Under the pieces are notes generated by a model. It saw only the letters and a program-made list of their open reading frames with translations. It did no database searches and was not told the DNA's origin. 43,230 nt of DNA. It comes from Actinomycetota bacterium (GTDB lineage: Bacteria > Actinomycetota > Humimicrobiia > Humimicrobiales > Humimicrobiaceae). The stretch spans positions 1-43,230 of the forward strand of contig JAMCVO010000612.1 in assembly GCA_023475715.1 (NCBI GenBank). The letters run 5' to 3'. Shown here one piece after another: positions 9,048 to 17,708 of the stretch (its first letter is position 1; each line of letters begins with the position of its first letter). Both the position numbers and the translations under genes were made by a program.

Positions 9048-10259
9048 ATGAGCTTATTTCAAATACTAACTTACATATTATTCTTCCTGATAATCCTTAT
9101 TCTTGTAATTTTATTTGTCCTTCGGTCCCGGCTGAGGGCACAGCTTTTCAATGCTGAAAATACCCTTGAAAAAGTAAATGCTGAAATTGCTGATAATCAG
9201 ATTAAAAATAACCGGTTATTGCTGCAGACAGTATTGCTTGACACAGTACTGGATAATATTCCTTTTGGGACATTGATTCTGGATGATCAATCAAGGATTT
9301 TAAGGATAAATGATAGTCTGGCAAGTCTGTTTTATCTGGATAAGAATGATTGCATTGGGAAAAAAACCATACTTGTTTTTAATAATAAGAATCTCGAAGA
9401 CTTGATTTCAAAATCTTATACAGAATTAAAACCACAGAAGGAAGAAATTTTATTTTATGGCGACGAAGATACCAGCCTTGATATTGAAATTATCCCTATA
9501 AAAACTTTAGAAAATGAAAAAACATATCTGCTGATACTTATCAGAAATGCGACACAGGAAGTTGAATTTGCAAAACTGAGAAGCCAGTTTGTTGCAAATG
9601 TTTCTCATGAAATGAGAACACCGCTTACATCAATAAAAGGTTATATTGAAACGGTGCTTGAAAATGACCTTGCAGATAAAGAGATTATAAAGAAATATCT
9701 TACCAAAAGCCTAAGCGAAGTAGACAGGCTCAGTTATCTTATAGAAGATGTTCTGGACCTGTCCAATATTGAATATAAACGAAATATTCTTTTCAAACAG
9801 GAATATAATCTGGTAGAGCTCATAAGTGAATGTATCCAGTCGGCAAGCTTTCTTGCAGAAAAAAATGACGTCGAGATAGAATTCAGTTATGACACAGATC
9901 CAATAAAATATATCACCGATGAGGAGCTCTTCAGGCAGCTCGTTAAAAATATGATTGAAAATTCAATATTCCATGCCGGCAAAGGAATTAAACTCAATAT
10001 AATACTTGAGGGAAAGAATGATATTATAAGACTTATTTTTTCAGATAATGGGACCGGTATAGCGGAACAGGATCTTCCCTATATTTTCCAGCGGTTTTAC
10101 CGGGGGAAAAATCCGTTTTCCTCCAGAAGCATAGGCTCAGGCCTGGGATTATCAATCGTGAAGCACATAATTGAACTCCATAACGGTAAAATAGAAGTCA
10201 GCAGCATTCCAAATATAGAAACAAAATTTATTATCAGCTTACCCAAAAAAAATAAATAA
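9048..10259 (+). CDS. phoR: Sensor histidine kinase of the phosphate regulon (PhoR/PnpS-like)
   Basis: Membrane-bound sensor kinase of 403 aa. One N-terminal transmembrane helix (ILTYILFFLIILILVILFVL, residues ~5-24) is followed by a short linker and a PAS domain (~60-165, with NIPFGTLILDDQSRILRIND). The HisKA domain has phospho-acceptor His187 in FVANVSHEMRTPLTSIKGY. The HATPase domain shows an N box (NMIENSIFHA), a G1 box (DNGTGIAEQD) and a G2 box (GSGLGLSIVKHI). With a single membrane helix and no large extracellular domain it resembles the actinobacterial and PhoR-type kinases that sense phosphate through PstSCAB/PhoU. The response regulator gene follows 8 bp later and the pst genes come next, so the phosphate role is inferred from context. 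Confidence 0.9.
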   Translation: MSLFQILTYILFFLIILILVILFVLRSRLRAQLFNAENTLEKVNAEIADNQIKNNRLLLQTVLLDTVLDNIPFGTLILDDQSRILRINDSLASLFYLDKNDCIGKKTILVFNNKNLEDLISKSYTELKPQKEEILFYGDEDTSLDIEIIPIKTLENEKTYLLILIRNATQEVEFAKLRSQFVANVSHEMRTPLTSIKGYIETVLENDLADKEIIKKYLTKSLSEVDRLSYLIEDVLDLSNIEYKRNILFKQEYNLVELISECIQSASFLAEKNDVEIEFSYDTDPIKYITDEELFRQLVKNMIENSIFHAGKGIKLNIILEGKNDIIRLIFSDNGTGIAEQDLPYIFQRFYRGKNPFSSRSIGSGLGLSIVKHIIELHNGKIEVSSIPNIETKFIISLPKKNK

Positions 10260-10267
10260 TAAAAACT

Positions 10268-10972
10268 ATGTCAAAATTAATTTATATTGTTGATGATGAA
10301 GAAAACATACGCGAAATACTAAGTTATAATCTTGAAAAAAATGGCTATGATGTCAGAAGCTTTGAAAACGGTGTTGATTTTTTAAACTTCTACAAGAGTA
10401 AAAAACCCGACCTTGTCATACTGGACTTAATGCTGCCCGATATAGATGGTTATGAAATCTGCAGAGAAATAAGGAGCAAGAGCAAAATACCTGTAATAAT
10501 ATTAAGCGCCAAAGGCGAGGAGCTGGATAAAGTTTTAGGTTTGGAGCTGGGAGCAGATGACTATATAGTTAAACCTTTTGGTGTAAGAGAGCTTCTGGCA
10601 AGGGTAAAAAATATTTTTAAGCGAACCGGAAATGGGCAGAAAGAAAATACGGCAATTCTTCTGAAAGAGGATTATTCTTTTGGTTCCATAAAACTGTTTA
10701 TTGACGAAGAAAAACATGAAGTTAGACTCGATAATGATTTAATAGATTTAAATCCCAAGGAATTTAAAACCCTTACGATTCTGCTGCGAAATATAAACAA
10801 CCTGACTTCACGCAATGATTTGATAAGAAAGGTATGGGGCGAGGATTATTTCGGAGATACAAGAACTCTGGATGTGCATATCAGAAGAATAAGAGACAAA
10901 ATGTCCTATAAGAATTTCGGCACAGAATATATAAGGACCGTTCATGGCCTTGGTTATAAAATTGTAAGTTGA
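10268..10972 (+). CDS. phoB: OmpR-family response regulator (PhoB/PhoP-like)
   Basis: 234-aa transcription factor. The receiver domain (residues 1-~120) has the acidic pocket VDDEEN, phospho-acceptor Asp53 in LVILDLMLPDIDGYE, and the conserved Lys in GADDYIVKPF. The C-terminal winged helix (~130-234) contains LNPKEFKTLTIL, a recognition region with RTLDVHIRRIRDK, and the terminal wing RTVHGLGYKI. It is the cognate partner of the kinase encoded 8 bp upstream. A run of 11-bp-spaced TTAACA-like repeats immediately downstream, in front of pstS, is a plausible target. Confidence 0.92.
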   Translation: MSKLIYIVDDEENIREILSYNLEKNGYDVRSFENGVDFLNFYKSKKPDLVILDLMLPDIDGYEICREIRSKSKIPVIILSAKGEELDKVLGLELGADDYIVKPFGVRELLARVKNIFKRTGNGQKENTAILLKEDYSFGSIKLFIDEEKHEVRLDNDLIDLNPKEFKTLTILLRNINNLTSRNDLIRKVWGEDYFGDTRTLDVHIRRIRDKMSYKNFGTEYIRTVHGLGYKIVS

Positions 10973-10991
10973 TTAAATTATTTACCCTAAT

Positions 10992-11030
10992 TTAATAAAT
11001 TTTTAACATTATTTTAATTTTTTATTAACA
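10992..11030 (+). promoter_or_regulatory. Pho box: four TTAACA-like units at exact 11-bp spacing before pstS
   Basis: Units TTAATA (10992), TTAACA (11003), TTAATT (11014) and TTAACA (11025) begin every 11 bp, one helical turn, as in Bacillus PhoP (TTAACA-type direct repeats) and E. coli PhoB boxes. A possible -10 TAGACT lies at 11051-11056, 20 bp beyond the last unit, so bound regulator could replace the -35 contact. Confidence 0.72.
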
Positions 11031-11121
11031 AAAACCACTGCTTTATCTGCTAGACTTCATTTAGAAAATAAAAAAACGAATTAGAATGTAAAAAAACAAA
11101 CAAAAATAAAAGGAGTGAAAA

Positions 11122-12087
11122 ATGATAACAAAGCAGATAAAAAACAATAATAAGATATTGCTGATGGCAATATCATTATTGATAGTATTATTCCTGGCAG
11201 CAACGATTTTTACCGGGTGCAAGACATCCGCCACACAGGCAACAGATACAAGCAACGCATCAGGTGAGACAAGCCCATCATCCACAAAATTTGATGGACA
11301 GGAACTGGTGGTATCGGGCTCTACAACTCTTCTTGAAGTTGCAAATGCGTGGGCCGAAGAGTTTATGGCTAAATTTGGCGGTTCAATAACGGTAAATGGC
11401 GGCGGCTCCGGTGAAGGTATAAAATCCCTGATTGACGGTACAACAGACCTTGCCAATGCTTCCAGGTCAATGACGGATACAGAAAAGCAGGAAGCTGCTT
11501 CAAAAGGGATAGATTTGAAGGAATATGTCGTATTATGGGATGGGATTGCAGTAATTATCAGTAAAAATGTAAATGTAAGCGAGCTTACATTTGAGCAGCT
11601 TTCCAAAATTTATAAAGGTGAAATAACCAACTGGAAGGATGTTGGCGGCGCAGATGCTGAAATCATAGCAGCAGCAAGAGAAAGTACATCAGGAACAGGT
11701 GAATATTTCCTTGAGAATGTTGTGAGATTAGGCAATAAGAAAAGTCAGGATGAGTATTCTGATAAATGCCTCTTCCTCCAGACCAATGCAGACATGGTTG
11801 CGCAGGTTGCCGGAAATGAGAATGTTATTGGATATGTAGGGCTCGGTTACCTGAAAGAAGCAGGGGATACGGTAAATGCAGTAAAGATCAAAAAAGATTC
11901 CAGCTCCAGCGCCGTTTTACCAAGCGTTGAAACTGTTAAAGATAGAAGCTACCCGATTTCCAGGGAACTTTATGTATACGCTGATGGAAATAAAATGACA
12001 GAACTTGCAAAAGCCTATCTGGATTTTATTTTAAGCGCCGAGGGTCAGCAGATAGGAATTGACGCAGGTTTTGTTTCTGTTAAATAG
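11122..12087 (+). CDS. pstS: Phosphate ABC transporter substrate-binding lipoprotein PstS
   Basis: High-affinity phosphate-binding protein, anchored outside the cytoplasmic membrane. The N-terminus is a lipoprotein signal: KILLMAISLLIVLFLAATIF and the lipobox FTGC, with Cys33 as the lipidated residue. A Ser/Thr-rich tether follows. Family motifs seen are VVSGSTTLLEVANAW, the phosphate loop NGGGSGEGIKSLIDGTTDLANASR, and ARESTSGTGEYF. Length is 321 aa. A strong AAAGGAG lies 8 nt before the ATG. The Pho box upstream and a 13-bp hairpin downstream suggest phosphate-starvation induction and greater expression than the permease genes. Confidence 0.95.
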   Translation: MITKQIKNNNKILLMAISLLIVLFLAATIFTGCKTSATQATDTSNASGETSPSSTKFDGQELVVSGSTTLLEVANAWAEEFMAKFGGSITVNGGGSGEGIKSLIDGTTDLANASRSMTDTEKQEAASKGIDLKEYVVLWDGIAVIISKNVNVSELTFEQLSKIYKGEITNWKDVGGADAEIIAAARESTSGTGEYFLENVVRLGNKKSQDEYSDKCLFLQTNADMVAQVAGNENVIGYVGLGYLKEAGDTVNAVKIKKDSSSSAVLPSVETVKDRSYPISRELYVYADGNKMTELAKAYLDFILSAEGQQIGIDAGFVSVK

Positions 12088-12125
12088 AAACGAGAAAATG
12101 AGATTCCCGGTTAAATTATAAAATA

Positions 12126-12169
12126 ATGAAGCTATAGAAAATACCATCTGTTGTAATCTATAGCTTCAT
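12126..12169. terminator. Stem-loop between pstS and pstC
   Basis: ATGAAGCTATAGA (12126-12138) pairs perfectly with TCTATAGCTTCAT (12157-12169) over 13 bp, with an 18-nt loop. Only a weak T-rich stretch (TTCTTTAT) follows. A partial terminator or mRNA-stabilising hairpin behind pstS is likely. Confidence 0.6.
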
Positions 12170-12212
12170 ATTCTTTATAGTAAAAGCAGCAAAATTCTTA
12201 TAAAATTAATAT

Positions 12213-13100
12213 ATGGCTTCATCAAAAAGCAAATTTTCTAAATTTAAAAGTTTTTTGATAACAAGATTTGTTTTCTTTAACGGCATTATTTCAATTCTAA
12301 TCCTTGGCTTAATTCTTGCCTTGCTTCTTTATAACTCTGTGAGATTTTTTATCTCATATCCTATTGACGATTTTTTTAGCGGGGTAAGATGGATTCCCAC
12401 TCATGACAAATTTGGTTTCGTTCCTCTGCTTGTTGGATCAATGCTTACAACTTTTGCAGCAATTTTGATCGCTATTCCTCTTGGTGTGGGTTCCGCTATT
12501 TATATTGGTGAACTTGCACCAAGATATTTAAGAGAAACATTAAAACCAATCATTGAAGTTCTTGCTACAATTCCCTCAGTTGTAATAGGTTTTATCGGAA
12601 TAAAAGTATTTGCGCCATTAATAAAGAATATTTTCAATTTAAGCATAGGTCTTACGGCTCTTACAGGCGCCGTAATGCTGGCTTTTATGAGCCTGCCTAC
12701 AATAATCTCAATTTCAGAAGATGCCATTAATGCTGTACCGAATACTTTCAGACATGCATCCATGGCTCTTGGGGCCACTAAATGGGAAACAACCTATAAG
12801 GTAGTTGTCCCTACTGCATCATCCGGAATGGTAGCTGCTGTCATGTTGGGACTGGGCAGAATAGTTGGTGAAACTATGGCCGTACTCATGCTCACAGGTA
12901 ATTCACCGAGGATTATTTTTTCATTCCTGCAGCCTGTGAGAACGATAACCGCAACAATTGCTGCTGAAATGGGCGAAACTGCTCAAGGCGGGCTTCATTA
13001 TTCAGCTTTATTCGCAATTGGACTGGTTTTGTTTTTAATAACTTTTTTAATTAATTTTGTAGGTGACAGGTTCACGGGAAGAATAAAAAATATCAGCTAA
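12213..13100 (+). CDS. pstC: Phosphate ABC transporter permease PstC
   Basis: Integral membrane subunit of the phosphate importer, 295 aa with about six transmembrane helices. The binding-protein-dependent transport domain contains the EAA-loop region NAVPNTFRHASMALGATKWETTYKVVVP that docks on the ATPase, followed by GLGRIVGETMAVLMLTGN, typical of PstC. The ATG at 12213 has no obvious ribosome binding site. It lies 125 bp after pstS and 133 bp before pstA. The cognate ATPase gene pstB is not found in the window. Confidence 0.94.
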   Translation: MASSKSKFSKFKSFLITRFVFFNGIISILILGLILALLLYNSVRFFISYPIDDFFSGVRWIPTHDKFGFVPLLVGSMLTTFAAILIAIPLGVGSAIYIGELAPRYLRETLKPIIEVLATIPSVVIGFIGIKVFAPLIKNIFNLSIGLTALTGAVMLAFMSLPTIISISEDAINAVPNTFRHASMALGATKWETTYKVVVPTASSGMVAAVMLGLGRIVGETMAVLMLTGNSPRIIFSFLQPVRTITATIAAEMGETAQGGLHYSALFAIGLVLFLITFLINFVGDRFTGRIKNIS

Positions 13101-13233
13101 ATAGAAAAAGATAATTAAAAATAGAAAATAATAAATTATTAGCATAAAAGCAAGCTAGGCTTCTGCAGGAACAATAGACTGTAAATATAACAATAAATAA
13201 GAATATAACTACGAAATTGTAAAACAAGAAATT

Positions 13234-14106
13234 ATGAAAGCTGCAATATCTAAAGATATGAGAAAAAAATATGTTATGGAGAAATTCTTCTATTTTTTGC
13301 TCCTTTTCATTACTATGATTGTCGTAGCTTTTGTGCTTGGTATAATCATTTATCTGATAGTTAAGGGCAGCGGCGCAATTAACTGGGAATTTCTTTCCCA
13401 GAAACCGCGCAGTGGTATGAAAGCAGGAGGAATTTTTCCGGCAATTATTGGAACCATTTATCTGATCATCGGAACGATTATAATATCTCTTCCTATTGGT
13501 ATTTTTTCAGCCATTTATCTTAATGAATATGCTGCCAGAAACAAATTTACCCGTATAATCAGGCTTTCGATCGTTAATATGTCAGGCGTGCCTTCAGTAG
13601 TATTCGGACTGTTTGGCCTTGCATTTTTTGTTCTGCTGTTAAAATTCGGCAAATCAATTCTGGCAGGTTCACTGACCCTTGCTTTTCTGATCCTGCCGGT
13701 AATCATAACTGCAACCGAGGAAGCGCTCAAAGCTGTTCCGGTCACATATAGACAGGCGTCAATGGCGCTTGGCGCTTCAAAGTGGCAGACAATTATTAAA
13801 ATCATTCTGCCGCAGGCTCTGCCAGGTATTGTAACCGGCGCAGTTTTAGGTATAGGCAGGGCCGCGGGTGAAACAGCACCCATTATGTTTACGGTTGCAG
13901 CATTTTCACAACCCAATCTTCCCCATTCCATATTCAGCCAGGTCATGGCCCTGCCCTATCATCTTTATGCCCTGGCCACGCAAATAACAAATCCGCCCGA
14001 AGATAAACAATGGGGGACAGCCCTGGTTTTACTGGCAATTGTTTTGTTTTTTGCAATAATCGGGACCTCAATAAGAACCAGAGCAAGATTGAGAAAAAAA
14101 GAGTAG
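13234..14106 (+). CDS. pstA: Phosphate ABC transporter permease PstA
   Basis: Second membrane subunit of the importer, 290 aa with six predicted transmembrane helices. Diagnostic stretches are NWEFLSQKPRSGMKAGGIFP, GIFSAIYLNEYA, and the EAA loop KAVPVTYRQASMALGASKWQ followed by GIGRAAGETAPIMFT. An alternative start (ATG at 13258) would remove 8 residues. It would pair with PstC. PhoU follows after a 133-bp gap where pstB usually lies; that gap holds only two 16-nt tandem repeats. Confidence 0.94.
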   Translation: MKAAISKDMRKKYVMEKFFYFLLLFITMIVVAFVLGIIIYLIVKGSGAINWEFLSQKPRSGMKAGGIFPAIIGTIYLIIGTIIISLPIGIFSAIYLNEYAARNKFTRIIRLSIVNMSGVPSVVFGLFGLAFFVLLLKFGKSILAGSLTLAFLILPVIITATEEALKAVPVTYRQASMALGASKWQTIIKIILPQALPGIVTGAVLGIGRAAGETAPIMFTVAAFSQPNLPHSIFSQVMALPYHLYALATQITNPPEDKQWGTALVLLAIVLFFAIIGTSIRTRARLRKKE

Positions 14107-14124
14107 AATTAAATTATTAATACT

Positions 14125-14156
14125 ATAGGTAGTTAATACAGTAGGTAGTTAATACA
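14125..14156. repeat. Two 16-nt tandem repeats between pstA and phoU
   Basis: Units at 14125-14140 (ATAGGTAGTTAATACA) and 14141-14156 (GTAGGTAGTTAATACA) differ at one base. They occupy the position where pstB lies in most pst operons. Function unknown; they could be a regulatory direct repeat or a replication-slippage product. Confidence 0.75.
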
Positions 14157-14239
14157 GGTGGTTTATATGGATGCTTAATATAGAGGGTGATTAAATTTTA
14201 AATTTTTAAATAAAATAATTCTAAGAGTTAGGAAAATAA

Positions 14240-14914
14240 ATGAGAAAAACTTTTGAACAAAAACTGGATGAAGTAACCGAAGATGTTATTGTAATGGGCA
14301 GCCTGGTTCAAAATACTGTAAATGATGCCATAAATTCACTTGTGAATGGTGATGTGGAGCTTGCTCAAAAAGTTATAAAGGGTGATGATAAAATTGATGA
14401 CTACGACGTACTTATTGAACAGAAATGCATGTTCATTCAGGCGGAACATCAGCCCGTGGCCAAGGATTTGAGGTTAATACACAGCATCTATATCATTATT
14501 ATTTATCTTGAAAGGATAGGTGACATTTGTGTAAGCATAGGAAAGCTTACAAGGAGGCTTTATCTTGAAGAGAAGAAACAAATCAGAAAAGAAATAATGG
14601 ATATACTTATCGAAATGGGAAATCTTGTCAAAAACGTGCTAGATAAAGCTTTGAAAGCTTTTAAGAATAAAGACTATAAATTAGCAAACAAACTTGAGCA
14701 AATTGACGATACAGTAGATGATATTCAGAAAATACTTTATCAAAAAATTTACAGCATTCATGCAAAAGACGAAGATTATGTGAAGCTTGTAAGCAATATC
14801 TCGCTGGCAAGCAGGTATCTTGAGAGGATAGGAGACAATGCCGTAAATATTGGTGACAGAGTCCTTTATTATCTGACGGGAGATTTCAAAAGCATTCACA
14901 GTGATTTGCAGTAA
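14240..14914 (+). CDS. phoU: Phosphate regulatory protein PhoU
   Basis: Cytoplasmic helical-bundle protein that links the Pst transporter to the PhoR-type kinase and limits the Pho response when phosphate is ample. It has two tandem PhoU repeats of about 100 residues; the metal-binding acidic motifs are ...YLERIGD in repeat one and SRYLERIGDNAVNIGDRV in repeat two. Length 224 aa is standard. It closes the phosphate cluster. Confidence 0.95.
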   Translation: MRKTFEQKLDEVTEDVIVMGSLVQNTVNDAINSLVNGDVELAQKVIKGDDKIDDYDVLIEQKCMFIQAEHQPVAKDLRLIHSIYIIIIYLERIGDICVSIGKLTRRLYLEEKKQIRKEIMDILIEMGNLVKNVLDKALKAFKNKDYKLANKLEQIDDTVDDIQKILYQKIYSIHAKDEDYVKLVSNISLASRYLERIGDNAVNIGDRVLYYLTGDFKSIHSDLQ

Positions 14915-15012
14915 AGCGGAAAATATAGATATAATATAAATATTTATTAGTAATATATATAATATATTAATTGGAAATTTTATAAAAAACCGTAATTTTC
15001 AAAGGAGGCAAT

Positions 15013-15522
15013 ATGTTAAAAGACAGCAGCACAAAGACACTTGAAAATTTAAAAGAAGCTTTTGCGGGTGAGTCGCAGGCTAACAGAAAATATTTGGCTT
15101 TTGCAGCAAAAGCAGATACTGAGGGGTACCCTCAAATTGCAAGATTATTCAGAGCTGCAGCAGATGCTGAAACCGTACATGCACTGGCGCATTTGAGGGC
15201 AATGGGTGGAATCAAAAGCACAAAAGAAAATGTCAAAGCAGCAGTAAGCGGTGAAACATTTGAATTCAGGGATATGTATCCTGCAATGATCGAACAGGCA
15301 AAAAAAGATACTGAAAACGAGGCACAATTGAGTTTTAACCATGCAAATTCAGTTGAGAAGATACATGCGGGCCTTTACCAGAAATATCTGGACAACATGG
15401 GCAATTTACCTGGTGTCGATATTTATGTTTGCCAGGTTTGCGGAAATACGGTTGAAGGCAATCCTCCCGATGTATGTCCGATTTGTGCTTCTCCGAAGAG
15501 CAAATTTAAAAAAATAGACTAA
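15013..15522 (+). CDS. rbr: Rubrerythrin
   Basis: Non-haem di-iron peroxidase that reduces hydrogen peroxide in anaerobes. The N-terminal four-helix ferritin-like domain has the paired Glu ligands (FAGESQANRKY; DAETVHALAHL; ENEAQLSF). The C-terminal rubredoxin-like domain has CQVCGNTVEG and CPICASPKSKF. Length 169 aa is slightly short of the classical 190-aa form. A strong AAAGGAGG lies 5 nt before the ATG, suggesting high expression. Electron donors are not encoded nearby. Confidence 0.95.
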   Translation: MLKDSSTKTLENLKEAFAGESQANRKYLAFAAKADTEGYPQIARLFRAAADAETVHALAHLRAMGGIKSTKENVKAAVSGETFEFRDMYPAMIEQAKKDTENEAQLSFNHANSVEKIHAGLYQKYLDNMGNLPGVDIYVCQVCGNTVEGNPPDVCPICASPKSKFKKID

Positions 15523-15546
15523 ATTAAATCAAAATTAATTAAAAAT

Positions 15547-16401
15547 GTGATCCATTTTAAAAAAATAACCGGAAACTTGTTCATTTGCGCCACTCCGATA
15601 GGAAATCTTGATGACTGTAGTTTCAGGCTCATAAAAACTCTTACAGATGTTGATTATATTATTGCTGAAGATACAAGAACCATAAGAAAGCTGCTTGCGC
15701 GTTTTAAGATATCCAAACCTGCCGAAAGGATTATAAGCTATCAGGATTATTCAAGCTTTTCTAAAATTGCATCTATACTTGAAAAACTGAATCAGGGAGA
15801 AAATCTTGCACTGGTCTCAGAATCCGGAATTCCTTTGATTCAGGATCCTGGCTACAAAATTGTAAGTGCATCTATTGACGAAGGCATCCCTGTCACTTTT
15901 ATTCCCGGTCCAAATGCAGCGTTAAGCGCCCTTGTGGTCTCAGGTCTTCCGACAGACAGCTTCTTGTTTGTGGGGTTTTTGCCGAAAACAGAAATCAAAA
16001 GAAAAGAAAAAATTAAAGAGGTTGCCTATCTTCCTTATACAATTATATTTTACGAATCGCCTTTGAGATTAGAGAAATTACTGGAAGAGCTGCTCGGAAT
16101 TTTCGGCGACAGGAAAGCCTGTGTTGCGCGCGAAATTACAAAACTTTATGAAGAAACCATTCGGGGCAATTTGTCCGAAATCCTGGCTGAAATAAAATCC
16201 AGAAAAATAAAAGGGGAAGTAGTCCTTGTTGTGGAAGGTTATAAAAAAGAATTCATCAAAAATTATTCAGAAAATGACATAAAAAAAGAATTTGCAAAAC
16301 TGATGGCACAGAACATTTCCAAAAAAGCAGCTTTAAAAAATATTTTATCAAGATATGATATCGACCGCCAAACGCTATATAATATTTCAACAAAATTATG
16401 A
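15547..16401 (+). CDS. rsmI: 16S rRNA (cytidine-1402 2'-O)-methyltransferase RsmI
   Basis: Tetrapyrrole-methylase-fold SAM-dependent methyltransferase that 2'-O-methylates C1402 in the 16S rRNA P-site region. Motifs: GNLFICATPIGNLDD at the N-terminus, ALVSESGIPLIQDPGY, IPGPNAALSALVVSGLPTD, FVGFLP, and EITKLYEE. The start is a GTG 24 bp behind rubrerythrin; the ATG at 15545 is out of frame. Length 284 aa. The final codons (YDIDRQTLYNISTKL) coincide with a 43-nt sequence repeated three more times downstream, and the last 6 bp overlap the convergent Fic gene. I infer that the 3' end has been used as an integration site and restored by the incoming copy. Confidence 0.94.
   Translation: MIHFKKITGNLFICATPIGNLDDCSFRLIKTLTDVDYIIAEDTRTIRKLLARFKISKPAERIISYQDYSSFSKIASILEKLNQGENLALVSESGIPLIQDPGYKIVSASIDEGIPVTFIPGPNAALSALVVSGLPTDSFLFVGFLPKTEIKRKEKIKEVAYLPYTIIFYESPLRLEKLLEELLGIFGDRKACVAREITKLYEETIRGNLSEILAEIKSRKIKGEVVLVVEGYKKEFIKNYSENDIKKEFAKLMAQNISKKAALKNILSRYDIDRQTLYNISTKL
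16353..16395. repeat. rsmI 3'-end core (reference copy of a 43-nt repeated att-like sequence)
   Basis: This stretch encodes the RsmI end YDIDRQTLYNIST. It recurs perfectly at 18647-18689, with one mismatch at 23951-23993, and with about nine mismatches at 26042-26084, always in the same orientation. In the copies the reading frame still ends in an RsmI-like tail (NISTKI and stop). Confidence 0.9.
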
Positions 16402-17433
16402 CTTTTCTCTTATTTGATAATAGGTGGCCTTTCCTTTTCCTTTTCTTTCAATAAGACCCATGTCTATAAGTTTATTAAAATCAAGATTTCTGGTTGCTTT
16501 GGCGCGGTTTGTTAGTTTTTTATAATCCTTGTCTGAAATATATCCCTTTTTTCTTATAAACTCCAAAATCTTTTTATGGTAAGACATAAGCTCTTCCTTA
16601 GGGCTAGCAGATATTTTCGGTAGAAGTTTTTTTACCCTTGAAAGTTCGTCTATTATGCCATCGGTAAAATATTCCAGCCAGTGAGTAAAATCAATTGAAT
16701 TAACAATGTCATAATAATTGTCTAGAACTCCAACATTATTGAAATAGCTGGTAACGTTTCTGTTGTAGTAGTTTTCAAAGCTGAAAAGATTAAAGGTATT
16801 AAGATCCATGTCTGCCAGAAGAATTTTTGTAGTAAGTCTTGCAGTTCTGCCATTTCCATCCATAAACGGATGAATAATCACGAATTGCTTATGAAATATC
16901 CCGGCAATAATGAGGGGATCAATTACACCTTTGCTATTTGTAGTAAAGCTCACTAGATCTTTCATAAGTTGAGGCACATCTTTGGCATCAGGTGGCCAAT
17001 AAACTGTTTTACCCATTTTTGGATTATTGACAAAGACAGGTTCTTCTCTTAATTTTCCGCACTGATATTTGGGCACTAATTTATCGACCACTTGCTTTTG
17101 AATGGACAAAATTAAATCGAGACTAATTGGGATGGGACCTTTCTGCAGATTTTTATTTAATTCTTCCAATGCTTTGTTGTAATTTATGACTTCCTGTTCA
17201 CTGCTTCTTAGGTTTTGGGGCTGGGTTTTAAGAATCTGTTTAACATCTGTTAGGGGTAAGGGGTTGCCTTCTATACTGGTTGAGGCATAGGTTGAAATTT
17301 CCCTGGCTCTTCTTTCGAGTTCATAAAGTATTACTTTAGAAAATCTTCTGTTGTTAAGTTCTAAAACCATAGAACTGATTTGCTTGATATTTGAAAGAAG
17401 TTTATTGGTGATGGTGTAATTTGGTTTAAACAT
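16396..17433 (-). CDS. Fic family protein (class II, N-terminal inhibitory helix)
   Basis: Fic-domain enzyme; members usually AMPylate target proteins, and some are toxins or de-AMPylate. The active-site loop HPFMDGNGRTAR is at residues 188-199 with catalytic His188. The inhibitory motif STSIEGN (residues 51-57, S/TxxxEG/N) lies N-terminal, making this a self-regulated class II Fic. A C-terminal winged-helix region (EFIRKKGYISDKDYKKLTNRAKATRNL) suggests DNA or RNA contact, as in many Fic-wHTH fusions. Length 345 aa. It runs convergent with rsmI, and its TAA lies within the rsmI end. It begins the accessory region. No partner antitoxin is adjacent, consistent with in-cis control. Confidence 0.9.
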   Translation of the reverse strand: MFKPNYTITNKLLSNIKQISSMVLELNNRRFSKVILYELERRAREISTYASTSIEGNPLPLTDVKQILKTQPQNLRSSEQEVINYNKALEELNKNLQKGPIPISLDLILSIQKQVVDKLVPKYQCGKLREEPVFVNNPKMGKTVYWPPDAKDVPQLMKDLVSFTTNSKGVIDPLIIAGIFHKQFVIIHPFMDGNGRTARLTTKILLADMDLNTFNLFSFENYYNRNVTSYFNNVGVLDNYYDIVNSIDFTHWLEYFTDGIIDELSRVKKLLPKISASPKEELMSYHKKILEFIRKKGYISDKDYKKLTNRAKATRNLDFNKLIDMGLIERKGKGKATYYQIREKS

Positions 17434-17572
17434 TATAGACTAATTATAGACGATTGATAGACGATTAGCAATAGGTGATTTCTAAAAGAAGAGAAAGGGA
17501 ACTATAAAAAGCCTTTAAAGGTTTCATGCCATTCATAAGCTAAACTCTTACGTTAAAAAGAGAAAATGTTTT

Positions 17573-17590
17573 GGCCCTCGGGGCTTTTTT
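17573..17590 (+). terminator. Short GC hairpin followed by T-run
   Basis: GCCC at 17574-17577, loop TCG, GGGC at 17581-17584, then six T residues. It is terminator-like on the + strand but no + strand gene ends just upstream. It may be a remnant. Confidence 0.4.
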
Positions 17591-17620
17591 AAAGAAGCTG
17601 CCGCCTTGTTAAAAGCCATC

Positions 17621-17654
17621 TGAGTTAAAATATGGGGTTAGGGGTGTGGGACTG
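17621..17654. repeat. G-rich motif, copy 1, before the toxin-antitoxin pair
   Basis: TGAGTTAAAATATGGGGTTA followed by GGGGTGTGGG. A close relative (roughly 28 of 34 positions) lies at 20504-20537, again upstream of a regulatory gene. This 17434-17778 gap otherwise holds only the short hairpin and the promoter described here. Confidence 0.55.
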
Positions 17655-17708
17655 AACAGCTAACAATTTATAAATACTAAAAATAATTGTGCGACAAACT
17701 CTTTAATA

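Noticed and set aside
13515..13946. 143-codon minus-strand frame inside pstA
   Set aside because: Shadow of a well-supported permease gene; no independent evidence.
14107..14239. A shortened or broken pstB between pstA and phoU
   Set aside because: Only 133 bp without Walker or signature motifs in any frame.
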